DNA from: Streptomyces koelreuteriae
Lineage (GTDB): Bacteria; Actinomycetota; Actinomycetes; Streptomycetales; Streptomycetaceae
DNA length: 64,000 bases
Reading direction: 5' to 3'
Assembly (NCBI RefSeq): GCF_018604545.1
Contig: NZ_CP075896.1
Span: 3,844,001 to 3,908,000 of the forward strand
The position numbers and the translations under genes were made by a program. Positions 15,194 to 22,988 of this stretch are shown piece after piece. Position 1 is the first letter of the stretch. Every line of letters begins with the position of its first letter. The notes beneath the pieces were generated by a model, which worked only from the letters and a program-made list of their open reading frames with translations, made no database searches and was not told where the DNA came from.

Positions 15194-16270
15194 TCAGGTC
15201 AGGGTCGCGGCCAACGGCGCCGCAGGCAGGGGCGGCTGCGAACGCTGCCAGGCCGAGCCGTAGCGGGTGTACTGCAGCGGCGGCTCGATCGGCGTGCGCA
15301 GCTCGTCGGCGGCCGTGCGCGCCCAGAACGGATCCTTCAGCATCTCCCGGCCGAGCAGGACGATGTCCGCGCGGCCGTTCTGCAGGATCTCCTCGGCCTG
15401 CCGACCGCTCTCGATCAGGCCCACCGCACCGGTCTTGATGCCGACCTCCCGCCGGATCAGGTCGGCGGCGGGAACCTGGTAGTTCGGGTAGGAGGTGACC
15501 TTCACCGGGGCGATGCCGCCCGAGGAGGCGTCGATCAGATCGACGCCCTGGTCCTTCATCCAGCGGCCGAAGACGACGAAGTCCTCCGGGGTGTTCCCGC
15601 CCTCGGCGTAGTCCGTGGAGGAGATGCGCACGAACAGCGGGCCGTCCCATTCACCGCGCACGGCGTCGATGACTTCGCGCACGATCCGATAGCGGTTCTC
15701 GTGATTGCCGCCGTATTCGTCCGTGCGCTGGTTGGACAGCGGCGAGAGGAATTCATTGAGCAGATAGCCGTGGGCCGTGTGCACCTCGATGACGTCGAAT
15801 CCGGCCGACTTCGCACGGACCGCGGCCTTGCGGAAGGCCTCGACGACATCCTTGATGCCCTCGGCCGTCAGTTCCTCCGGCATGCGCGAGTCGGGGGCGA
15901 AGGGGATCGCCGAAGGAGCCACCGGGGTGATGGAGTCGACGCCGAGCTGCCGGCCGGCGTGGCCGATCTGCGCGCCGGCCTTGGCTCCGAAGCCGTGGAT
16001 CACCTCGGCCACCCGCGACAGTCCCGCGATGTGCTCGTCATCCCAGATTCCGAGGTCGCCCGGTCCTATCTGGCCGTTGGGAAGCACCGCCGTCGTCTCC
16101 AGCATCACCAGGCCGGCGCCGCCCAGGGCTCGTGCGCCGTAATGCACCAGGTGGAAATCGGAGACGCGGCCGCCCGCGTCAGCCGAGTGCATGCACATCG
16201 GGGACATCGCGATCCGGTTGCGGAATTCGGTGCCGCGGATCGTGATCGGCTCATACAGCTTGGCGGACAA
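15194..16270 (-). CDS. Old-yellow-enzyme family NAD(P)H:flavin oxidoreductase
   Basis: FMN-dependent ene-reductase of 358 aa, YqjM/NamA class. Signature parts: LYEPITIRGTEFRNRIAMSP with MCMHS, IQIGHAGRQ-type AQIGHAGRQLG, the substrate motif VIEVHTAHGYLLNEFLSPLS with NQRTDEYGG, and phosphate-site residues near ADIVLLGREML. The TTG at 16270 is chosen because AGGAGAG sits 6 nt upstream and the protein then begins at the usual SAKLYEP; an ATG 63 nt further out would translate the ribosome site. It would reduce alpha,beta-unsaturated carbonyls or nitro compounds. A palindrome lies 70 bp upstream. Confidence 0.93.
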   Translation of the reverse strand: MSAKLYEPITIRGTEFRNRIAMSPMCMHSADAGGRVSDFHLVHYGARALGGAGLVMLETTAVLPNGQIGPGDLGIWDDEHIAGLSRVAEVIHGFGAKAGAQIGHAGRQLGVDSITPVAPSAIPFAPDSRMPEELTAEGIKDVVEAFRKAAVRAKSAGFDVIEVHTAHGYLLNEFLSPLSNQRTDEYGGNHENRYRIVREVIDAVRGEWDGPLFVRISSTDYAEGGNTPEDFVVFGRWMKDQGVDLIDASSGGIAPVKVTSYPNYQVPAADLIRREVGIKTGAVGLIESGRQAEEILQNGRADIVLLGREMLKDPFWARTAADELRTPIEPPLQYTRYGSAWQRSQPPLPAAPLAATLT

Positions 16271-16340
16271 GGAAATCTCTCCTATCTCGGTCACGGTTGG
16301 TGTGCCGACTACGAGATTAGGCAGTTGGTCCATGGCGCAC

Positions 16341-16367
16341 CAGTACGCACTTTTATTTAACGTACTG
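16341..16367. promoter_or_regulatory. Palindrome upstream of the OYE reductase gene (candidate HxlR operator)
   Basis: CAGTACG-N13-CGTACTG, perfect 7-bp arms around an AT-rich spacer, in the gap between the quinone oxidoreductase stop and the OYE start. HxlR proteins bind such dyads with TACT/AGTA cores, and an HxlR gene lies on each side of this enzyme pair. Confidence 0.55.
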
Positions 16368-16391
16368 CCAAAAATGTAAGTATGCGGACCG

Positions 16392-17393
16392 TCAGTCGTG
16401 CAGAACGACCTTGCCGATCGCTTTGCCGGAGGCCACGAGTTCGTGTGCTCGGCGCAGGCCGTCCACATCGATGCCGGGAATGGCGGTGCGCAGCGTCGTG
16501 CGCAGAGTCCCCTCATCGACGAGTTCGCCGACCCGGTCGAGGATCTTTCCCTGTTCCGCCATGTCCGCCGTCTCGAACATGGATCGCGTGAACATCATCT
16601 GCCAGTGCCACGCGATCGACTTCGTCTTGAGCGGCAGGATGTCCAGGCCCGGCGGCTCGTCGAGCGCCGCGATGTGACCGAACGGCGCGACGATCTCGGC
16701 GAAGGCGTCCACGTTGCCCGCGGTCTGCGATGCCAGGACGTAGTTCACGCCCTGTGGCGCGGCGGACCTGACCTCGTCCACCAGGCGATGGTGGTTCACG
16801 ACCCCGTCGGCACCCTGCGCGAGCGCCCATGCGCGGGACTCGTCGCGTGACGCCGTCGCCAGCACTTCCAGGCTGGTGAGCCGTTTGGCGAGCTGGACCG
16901 CGATGGAGCCGACCCCACCCGCACCGCCGAGCACCAGCAGTGTGCCGGCGCTGTCATCGCCGAGCCGGAAGTGATCGAAGAGGACCTCCCAGGCCGTGAG
17001 CGTGGTGAGCGGCAGCGCGGCCGCCTCCGCGAAGGACAGTGACGTCGGTTTTGACCCCACCACCCGTTCATCGACGGCGTGGCAGGCGGAGTTGCCGCCG
17101 TTCCGGGTGACATCGCCGGCGTAGTAGACCTCGTCACCGACGGCGAACCGGGTGACGTCCGGGCCGATCGCCTCGACCGTCCCGGCCACGTCATAGCCGA
17201 GGATCTTCGGCTCGTCGCGCCCCAGTCCCGTTCGGATCTTCGTGTCGACCGGGTTGACCGACACCGCCCGCACCCGCACCAGGAGATCCCGCGCCCGAAG
17301 CTCGGGCACCGGTACCTCCTGCTCGACGAACGCGTCCGCGTCTGTGATCTCTCGTCCGCCCCGCGCGACGAGCGCGGTCATCCTGCCGGTCAC
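16392..17393 (-). CDS. Zinc-type alcohol dehydrogenase-like NADPH:quinone oxidoreductase
   Basis: 333-aa member of the MDR superfamily (zinc-binding alcohol dehydrogenase-like, quinone reductase branch). The N-terminal catalytic domain has VRVRAVSVNPVDTKIRTG and PKILGYDVAGTVEAIG. The Rossmann fold is seen at LLVLGGAGGVGSIAVQLAK. The start is a GTG at 17393 with GGAGA 6 nt upstream; an ATG 12 nt further in is possible. Longer frames would run into a tandem repeat and are rejected. Divergent from a second HxlR gene, in the classic layout of a redox-sensing repressor and its target. Confidence 0.9.
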   Translation of the reverse strand: MTGRMTALVARGGREITDADAFVEQEVPVPELRARDLLVRVRAVSVNPVDTKIRTGLGRDEPKILGYDVAGTVEAIGPDVTRFAVGDEVYYAGDVTRNGGNSACHAVDERVVGSKPTSLSFAEAAALPLTTLTAWEVLFDHFRLGDDSAGTLLVLGGAGGVGSIAVQLAKRLTSLEVLATASRDESRAWALAQGADGVVNHHRLVDEVRSAAPQGVNYVLASQTAGNVDAFAEIVAPFGHIAALDEPPGLDILPLKTKSIAWHWQMMFTRSMFETADMAEQGKILDRVGELVDEGTLRTTLRTAIPGIDVDGLRRAHELVASGKAIGKVVLHD

Positions 17394-17403
17394 GTCATTC
17401 TCC

Positions 17404-17465
17404 GTTTCCGTGTTTCCGTGTTCCGTGTTCCGTGTTTCGGTGTTTCGGTGTTTCGGTGTTTCCGT
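17404..17465. repeat. Short tandem repeat between the quinone reductase and HxlR genes
   Basis: About six imperfect copies of an 8-9 bp unit GTGTTTC(C/G)G in direct tandem. It lies immediately upstream of the ribosome site of the quinone oxidoreductase gene, so length changes by slippage would alter the 5' leader or spacing to the promoter. Confidence 0.7.
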
Positions 17466-17552
17466 CGATGCTGTGCCCGATGCGCCGCCGGCTCCCGCGA
17501 CGGCGCGTGGCGAAGCTATGGCAAGGGCGGTGGTTACCTGCAAGGGCGTAAA

Positions 17553-17567
17553 GTATCCGTTGGATAC
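17553..17567. promoter_or_regulatory. Palindrome GTATCC-N3-GGATAC upstream of hxlR (candidate autoregulatory operator)
   Basis: Perfect 6-bp arms with a 3-bp spacer, 30 bp before the GTG of the HxlR gene and in the shared region with the divergent quinone reductase. The position suits repression of both genes. Confidence 0.55.
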
Positions 17568-17597
17568 CATTGGCGATTGCGATCGGAGGCTGGGGCC

Positions 17598-18023
17598 GTG
17601 TCCGCTTCGAACCCGGAGCTCCGCGAGTCGAACCCGGGACCCCACGAGAGCCACGATGTCTACCAGGCGGACTGCCCCTGCCGGATGCTCCTGGACGTCG
17701 TCGCCAACAAATGGTCCGCGCTCGCCATCGGAGTGCTCGAGTCCGGGCCCGTGCGGTTCGGCGAACTCAAGCAGCGTCTCGGCGGGGTGACCCCGAAGGT
17801 CCTCACGGCGACCCTGCGCCGCCTCGAGACCGCGGGGCTCGTGGAGCGCGAGGTGTTCGCGGAAGTCCCTCCCCGTGTCGAGTACTCGCTGTCGCCGCTC
17901 GGACGTTCGGCCGCCCAGCCGCTCGCAGCGCTTCGCTCCTGGGCGGAGGCCAGCCTCGACGGGGCGTTGCCGGCCACGGACACGGAGGCCGACGGTCGAG
18001 CGAGTCAGGCTCCCCGCTCATAA
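17598..18023 (+). CDS. HxlR-family transcriptional regulator (second copy)
   Basis: 141-aa winged-helix regulator. GTG at 17598 with CGGAGG 7 nt upstream; the much longer in-frame extension is not coding. Features: YQADCPCRMLLDVVANKW with a CPC pair that could be redox sensitive, recognition region FGELKQRLGGVTPKVLTATL, and wing PPRVEYSLSPLGRS. A disordered tail follows. Divergent to the zinc-type quinone oxidoreductase, which is the standard arrangement for quinone-sensing HxlR repressors. Regulatory target inferred from layout. Confidence 0.92.
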   Translation: MSASNPELRESNPGPHESHDVYQADCPCRMLLDVVANKWSALAIGVLESGPVRFGELKQRLGGVTPKVLTATLRRLETAGLVEREVFAEVPPRVEYSLSPLGRSAAQPLAALRSWAEASLDGALPATDTEADGRASQAPRS

Positions 18024-18172
18024 GAACAGCCGGCTCGTAGCACTGACGGTCGCCACCGCTCCCCCATCAGGTGACCAATAGAACACCTGCCCGGTGAACT
18101 CAGGCGTCCATTTGGCTCATCCGTTCGAGTCGAGCCCCTCGAACGAGGTACACGCAATCGATTCTGCGATGC

Positions 18173-18856
18173 GTGATCAAAAACCTCAGGCGGGCCGCGC
18201 TCGCGGTCGCACTCGTTGTCCTTCCCCTGCTGGCCTCCGGTCCGGCGCAAGCTCAAGCGCACGGCCGGGCCGCCGAGCCGCGCACGCTGCCGATGGCGAA
18301 CGCGGTCGGTGTCCTCCCCCTCGCGGATGAGGTGCGGGAGGGCTACCAGCGCACGAGCTTCCGGCACTGGAACGCCGGCCAGAACCCCACCGACGGCTGC
18401 AACACGCGTGCGGAGGTGCTCATCTCCGAGGCGGTCGATCCGCCCGCGGTCCTCGCGGGGTGCAGGCTCTCGGGCGGGCGGTGGTGGTCGTACTACGACG
18501 CGAGGTGGGTGACCGAGGCCGGCTCCCTCGACGTCGACCACATGGTGCCGCTGGCGGAGGCGTGGGACTCCGGGGCATCGCAGTGGACCGCCCAGCGGCG
18601 TGAGGCGTACGCCAACGACCTCGACGCCCTGACCTCCCTCATCGCGGTCACCGCGGCCTCCAACCGCAGCAAGGCCGACAAGGATCCGGCCGAGTGGCTG
18701 CCGCCGGCCGACGGCGTCCTGTGCCGGTACCTCTCGGAGTGGGTCGGGACCAAGCTCCGCTGGGGCCTCAGCGCCGACGCCGTCGAGTTCGAGGCACTCA
18801 CCCGGCTCGCGCAGTCCTGCCCCGACACCAGCGTGACGTACGACCCCGCGCCGTAG
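18173..18856 (+). CDS. Secreted HNH endonuclease (DUF1524 type)
   Basis: 227-aa protein with a Sec signal peptide (basic MIKNLRRAALAVALVV, cleavage near ASGPAQAQA). The DUF1524/HNH core is visible: LDVDHMVPLAEAWDSGA supplies the DH of the beta-beta-alpha-Me metal site, and AASNRSKADKDPAEW the Asn and following basic segment. Cys in CNTRAEVLISEAV and CRLSGGRWWSYYD may pair. It would cut DNA outside the cell for nutrient recycling. GTG start; no strong ribosome site is seen. Convergent with the CPBP gene. Confidence 0.9.
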   Translation: MIKNLRRAALAVALVVLPLLASGPAQAQAHGRAAEPRTLPMANAVGVLPLADEVREGYQRTSFRHWNAGQNPTDGCNTRAEVLISEAVDPPAVLAGCRLSGGRWWSYYDARWVTEAGSLDVDHMVPLAEAWDSGASQWTAQRREAYANDLDALTSLIAVTAASNRSKADKDPAEWLPPADGVLCRYLSEWVGTKLRWGLSADAVEFEALTRLAQSCPDTSVTYDPAP

Positions 18857-18909
18857 GACCGTTGTCCCGCCTCGGCGACGGGGCGGGATCGGGTTGCCTC
18901 GCGCCTGCG

Positions 18910-20022
18910 CTACGGCCCCGGAGCGGGCGGTACGTCTCCCTGCGGTGCGGTACCGGTTCCCGGCGGGGCCGGGGCGACGCCGCCCTGGCCGCCGTAGGGG
19001 TGGCCGGGCACGGCCCCGTACGGCATGACGTACGGCGGGTACGGGGAGTAAGGGGCGTACGGCGGAGGCGGGCCGAACGGCGGCACGGGCACCGGCACCG
19101 GCATCGGCGGGGCGAGGCGCTGCGGTTGGTGGCGGCGGGCGAGCCACAGTACGAGCGCCGCGTACATCAGGGTCGTCACGACGTCTGCGAGGGCGAGGGA
19201 CCAGGGCGAGTCGGCCGCGGTCTCGTCGGACGCCAGCCCGTCGACGATCGCGGCGAGCGTGCCGAAGGCCACCAGGTTGTTCAGGACGTGCAGCGCGATC
19301 GCCGCCTCCAGGCCACCGGTACGGATGGTCAGCCAGCCCGCCACCACACCGAAGACCATCAGGCCGATGAAGCCCCACCTGGTGCCCCAGCCGTGGGCGG
19401 CGGCGAACAGCACGGCCTGCGGGAGTACGACGATCCACGGAGAGCGGACGAGGGAACCGACCGCCTGCGTCAGCCAGCCCCGGAAGACGTACTCCTCGGC
19501 CGCGGCCTGCAGCGGGACGAAGACAGCCAGCACCGCCAGGGACGTGAGGAACGACCCCCAGCCCACCCACACCGCGGACTCCGCCGAGCCGGTCTCGCCC
19601 TCGGGCAGGAAGAAGGCGGTCCCCGTCAGCAAGGCCACGGGGAGCACCGCCGCCAGCAGACACCACCCCAGCCAGCGCCACCGCACCCGTCCGGCGACCG
19701 ACGACACCGTGCCGGCCGGCCGACGCCCCGGCCACAACACGGCCAGCAACACCAGCGGCAGGGCGATCGCGATGGACGTCAGCTCCAACGCCGTGTTGCC
19801 GACCAGCCCGAAGTCGGGCCCGCCATCGGGGAGTTCGGGGGCATCGGCCATCGCCCCGAAGACGTAGGTGCCGGCTATGAGCAGGAGGACGACCACGAGA
19901 TAGGCGAAGCAGAACAGCAGCGTGCCGACCAAGGGCCGCCACCGGCGGTGACGGCCTGTGCGGCGGTCCATACGGTGGTACGGGAAACCGGTGGGGCCGG
20001 GCGGCGGCACAGGCGCTGTCAT
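18910..20022 (-). CDS. CPBP-family intramembrane glutamic protease
   Basis: 370-aa membrane protein with about eight hydrophobic segments. The CPBP (Rce1/Abi) motifs are present: AAAEEYVFRGWLTQ around residue 175, with the catalytic Glu pair and Arg, and a later His in VLFAAAHGWGTRWG, then HVLNNLVAFG. The C-terminal 70 residues are a cytoplasmic Pro/Gly/Tyr-rich tail. ATG at 20022 fits the end of the preceding gap; longer frames lack support. The family includes bacteriocin self-immunity and membrane-protein processing enzymes; the substrate here is unknown. Confidence 0.88.
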   Translation of the reverse strand: MTAPVPPPGPTGFPYHRMDRRTGRHRRWRPLVGTLLFCFAYLVVVLLLIAGTYVFGAMADAPELPDGGPDFGLVGNTALELTSIAIALPLVLLAVLWPGRRPAGTVSSVAGRVRWRWLGWCLLAAVLPVALLTGTAFFLPEGETGSAESAVWVGWGSFLTSLAVLAVFVPLQAAAEEYVFRGWLTQAVGSLVRSPWIVVLPQAVLFAAAHGWGTRWGFIGLMVFGVVAGWLTIRTGGLEAAIALHVLNNLVAFGTLAAIVDGLASDETAADSPWSLALADVVTTLMYAALVLWLARRHQPQRLAPPMPVPVPVPPFGPPPPYAPYSPYPPYVMPYGAVPGHPYGGQGGVAPAPPGTGTAPQGDVPPAPGP

Positions 20023-20152
20023 GATCGACAGCTTCCCAAGAACACACCTCTGAAGGCGTCCGCCCGCAGCAGGAGCGACTGCTCGGTCTCTGGGTGGATG
20101 CCACAGTGCCACCAGGACGTCAACGGCGTTGCTTCAGAGCTAGGTTGGTTCC

Positions 20153-20461
20153 ATGACCGACTCCAACAGCCTTGAGCGCGTACGGAAGTTCGGCCCCGCC
20201 CACTACATCGCCCCCTACCTCCTTCTCATCCTCGCCAACGCGGGTGCGCGGCAGGCTACGGCGGATGAACGGCCCGTGCTGTCATGGGTGTTCGTCGCCC
20301 TCGGCGTACTCGGCGGCGTTCTCACCGTCGCCCGTCTACGGCAGATGTGGCACACGCACCGGCGTCACCCGCTTCCCGCGTGGACACGAGGCCTGGGCGT
20401 GCTTCTCGCCGTGTACGGCCTGTACGTCGCCTACAGCCTGACAGCCGCCGTCACCGGCTAG
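20153..20461 (+). CDS. Small membrane protein (102 aa)
   Basis: 102-aa protein with three hydrophobic segments: YIAPYLLLILANAG, LSWVFVALGVLGGVLTV and GLGVLLAVYGLYVAYSL. A basic loop RLRQMWHTHRRH lies between the second and third. No known domain. It is followed 58 bp later by another small membrane protein gene on the same strand. Possibly an accessory membrane factor; function unknown. Confidence 0.75.
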   Translation: MTDSNSLERVRKFGPAHYIAPYLLLILANAGARQATADERPVLSWVFVALGVLGGVLTVARLRQMWHTHRRHPLPAWTRGLGVLLAVYGLYVAYSLTAAVTG

Positions 20462-20519
20462 CCGGAAGTTTCTCCATTGACGGGGCAGGCGCGTCACCGA
20501 ACGCCTACCGTCTCCCTTC

Positions 20520-20954
20520 GTGACGACGACAACGCGGGGCGTCGATCAGGGCGCGCTCACCGCGACCACGTTCACCACCGTCTTCGTGCTGGTCATGGAC
20601 GCCGGTGAGTACGACCTGCTGAACGGTGTCGTGGGCGCGGTCTGCGCGCTCATCCTGCTCGCCTACTACCGGCCGCTGCCCGCGCAGACGCCGTTCGACG
20701 CGAAGACCGGCGCCTTGGCGTTCGGCGCGGTCGCCGGACTCCAAGTGGCGAGCGGCGTCTCGTGGATGATCCAGCCCGCCGTCAACTGGGCTGTCGACCA
20801 GGGGCTCCTCGAGCTGAGCAAGACGTGCCGGGACAGAAGCCAGTGCCTGGGCGACAAGGCCGACGTACCCGTGGTGATCGCCTGGGCCGCGGCCGCCGTG
20901 TGGCTGGGCTACCAGCACTACCGGCGCTTTCCTCACGTCCCGCCTTCCGCTTAG
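20520..20954 (+). CDS. Small membrane protein (144 aa)
   Basis: 144-aa protein with four hydrophobic stretches (around residues 12-32, 34-52, 62-84 and 112-130). An extracytoplasmic loop ELSKTCRDRSQCLGDKAD carries two cysteines that could form a disulfide. GTG start. It has no recognised domain and is probably in one unit with the preceding membrane protein gene. Confidence 0.72.
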   Translation: MTTTTRGVDQGALTATTFTTVFVLVMDAGEYDLLNGVVGAVCALILLAYYRPLPAQTPFDAKTGALAFGAVAGLQVASGVSWMIQPAVNWAVDQGLLELSKTCRDRSQCLGDKADVPVVIAWAAAAVWLGYQHYRRFPHVPPSA

Positions 20955-21501
20955 GCCGTCGACGCCGGGGCAGGGGCCGGGCCTCGACCGGATAGCGCGC
21001 AACCTGGGCGAACCCTGGGTAACCGGCGACGCTCCTGAGAGCGCGCGGGGGGCGCACTGGGGGCCGCACGGGATTCGCGAGTGCATCCATGCAGACGCCG
21101 CCCCAGGCAAACACACCGCCCCGGAAATGTGAAGATCCCCCCTCGGAATCCAACAGCGTCGGCGACCCCCGAACCCCCTTGCGCCAGCAACAACAGGACT
21201 CCTCAAGAGCGACCTGACCGGGCATCACACCTCAACGCCCAGCACCCCCATCCCACTTCACAGGTATCGAATCAGTAAAGAGGGTTCCGCCTAGCGAATT
21301 TTTGTTGAACCATGAAGGTCCACAAATGAGGGGAGTTTGTGAAGATCGCTGGTTGCGCTTCGCGCACGTGCGGGCAAGGGGGCCCGGACAAGCCGGTGAT
21401 GCGGTGCTGGTGCCGTTCCCACACCGCTTCTCACGCAGTACCACGCCACGGCCGCCTGCTTCAGGAACAGACGGCCGTACTTCAGGGGTGAGGAAACAAC
21501 C
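20955..21501. other. Long intergenic region before the polysaccharide locus
   Basis: 547 bp without a supported gene. The part after about 21275 is noticeably AT-richer and holds CACAAA-N9-TTTGTG at 21321-21341, a candidate operator or leader hairpin. It probably contains the promoter of the dehydrogenase-glycosyltransferase operon. No known riboswitch is recognised by eye. Confidence 0.5.
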
Positions 21502-22767
21502 ATGCACATATGCGTGCTGGGGCAGGGCTATGTCGGCCTGCCCCTGGCCGTGAGGGCCGCCGAGGCCGGTCACAGCGTGACCGGCTACGAACCCGACCGG
21601 TCGCGTTGCGAGAGGCTGGCCGCCGGATCGTCGTACATCGAGGACATCGAGTCCAGCCGCCTTCAGGCCGTGCTGGGTTCGGGCGGCTACACCGCCACGT
21701 CGGACCCACAGGACCTCAAGGGCTTCGACGTCGCGGTCATCACCGTGCCGACTCCGCTGACCGACCGCGCACCGGACCTGAGCTGTGTCCGGGACGCCGG
21801 CCGCGTCCTGGCCGCATGGATCGAGCCGGGCGCCACCGTCGTACTCGAGTCGACCACGCACCCCGGCACCACCCGTGACGTGCTCGTCCCGCTGCTGGAG
21901 GAGGGCTCCGGCCTCGTCGCCGGGCGCGACTTCCACGTCGGGTTCAGCCCCGAGCGCATCGACCCGGGCAATGCCGACTGGCGACTGGAGAACACGCCGA
22001 AGATCGTCGCCGGGCTGACGGACGACTGTCTGCGGCACGTGAAGGCCTTCTACGACTCGGTCACCGACGTCACCGTGCCGGCCTCCGGGCTGGAGGAGGC
22101 CGAGCTGGCCAAGGTGTTCGAGAACACCTACCGGCATGTCAACATCGCCCTGGTCAACGAGCTTTCCCGGATGGCCCACACCCTGGGCGTCGATGTGTGG
22201 CACACCCTGGAGCTGGCGGCGACCAAGCCCTTCGGCTTCACCAAGTTCCTGCCCGGCCCCGGCGTCGGCGGACACTGCCTGCCCATCGACCCGGTGTACC
22301 TCAGCCACCACGTCAAGGCACGGCACGGGCAGACCTTCCGGCTCATCGAGCTGGCCCAGGACATCAACGAGTCCCAGCCCGACTACGTCGTACGCCGCCT
22401 CCAGGACTCCCTGAGCCGCCGCTTCCGACGGAGCGTGAGCGGGGCGCGGATCCTCGCGCTGGGGGCCGCGTACAAGTCGGGCACCTCGGACGCCCGCCAG
22501 TCACCGGCCGTCGAAGTCATCGATCGGCTGCGTGCGATGGGCGCGGACGTCACCGTCGTAGACCCCTATCTGCCGGTGACGGCCGGGGGTTGCCGGGAGA
22601 TTCCCTTCACCGCGGCGGACGGTGGCACGTGTCTCGCCGACTTCGACGCCGTCGTCCTGCTCACCCCGCACGGCGAGTTCGACCTCGTTCGACTCGCCGA
22701 AGAGGCCGCCTACGTCCTCGACACCCGTGGCGTCTTGAGCGCCGCACCCCACGTCGAACGGCTCTGA
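21502..22767 (+). CDS. Nucleotide-sugar dehydrogenase (UDP-HexNAc / UDP-glucose 6-dehydrogenase family)
   Basis: 421-aa NAD-dependent enzyme that oxidises C6 of a UDP-sugar to the uronate. Rossmann start HICVLGQGYVGLPLAV; ALESTTHPGTTRDV-like VVLESTTHPGTTRDVLVP; active-site Cys259 in GPGVGGHCLPIDPVYL; C-terminal UDP-binding domain with LGAAYKSGTSDARQSPA. The GYVGLPLA and GGHCLPID signatures are those of the WecC/WbpA (UDP-HexNAc) branch, while UDP-glucose dehydrogenases usually read GGSCFPKD. It is followed by a small membrane protein and a GT2 synthase, so it most likely makes a uronate donor for a surface polymer. Confidence 0.9.
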   Translation: MHICVLGQGYVGLPLAVRAAEAGHSVTGYEPDRSRCERLAAGSSYIEDIESSRLQAVLGSGGYTATSDPQDLKGFDVAVITVPTPLTDRAPDLSCVRDAGRVLAAWIEPGATVVLESTTHPGTTRDVLVPLLEEGSGLVAGRDFHVGFSPERIDPGNADWRLENTPKIVAGLTDDCLRHVKAFYDSVTDVTVPASGLEEAELAKVFENTYRHVNIALVNELSRMAHTLGVDVWHTLELAATKPFGFTKFLPGPGVGGHCLPIDPVYLSHHVKARHGQTFRLIELAQDINESQPDYVVRRLQDSLSRRFRRSVSGARILALGAAYKSGTSDARQSPAVEVIDRLRAMGADVTVVDPYLPVTAGGCREIPFTAADGGTCLADFDAVVLLTPHGEFDLVRLAEEAAYVLDTRGVLSAAPHVERL

Positions 22768-22814
22768 CCAGAGCCGCCCGAAAAACCAAGACCCCAGAGG
22801 AAAGAGAGAAAGAC

Positions 22815-22988
22815 ATGTACGGACAGAACGGTGTGGGCGCGGCGATCGGTACCGCCACCGGTGGAGCCGCCCTGGCGGCCACGGGCGGGACGGGGCTGGG
22901 GTGGATCGTGCTGGGAGCCATGCTCTTCGTGATCGGCGGCGTGGTGGTGTTCCGCACGGCGACCCGCGGCAAGCGAGTGACCGCTTGA
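22815..22988 (+). CDS. Small single-pass/hairpin membrane protein (57 aa) of the polysaccharide operon
   Basis: 57-aa protein starting MYGQNGVGAAIGTATGGAA with a Gly/Ala-rich first half and a strong hydrophobic segment WIVLGAMLFVIGGVVVF before a basic tail. The ATG has the purine-rich site GAGGAAAGAGAG upstream. Its TGA overlaps the TTG start of the next gene by 3 nt. Its position between dehydrogenase and synthase suggests an accessory subunit of the synthase complex. No family known. Confidence 0.78.
   Translation: MYGQNGVGAAIGTATGGAALAATGGTGLGWIVLGAMLFVIGGVVVFRTATRGKRVTA

Noticed and set aside
17404..17470. CRISPR-like repeats
   Set aside because: Units are 8-9 bp in direct tandem without spacers, and no cas gene is in the window. 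The same holds for the repeats at 26395, 28060 and 54427.
18005..20104. 699-codon open frame overlapping the HNH nuclease and CPBP genes
   Set aside because: High-GC antisense or offset frame; both real genes have domain evidence.
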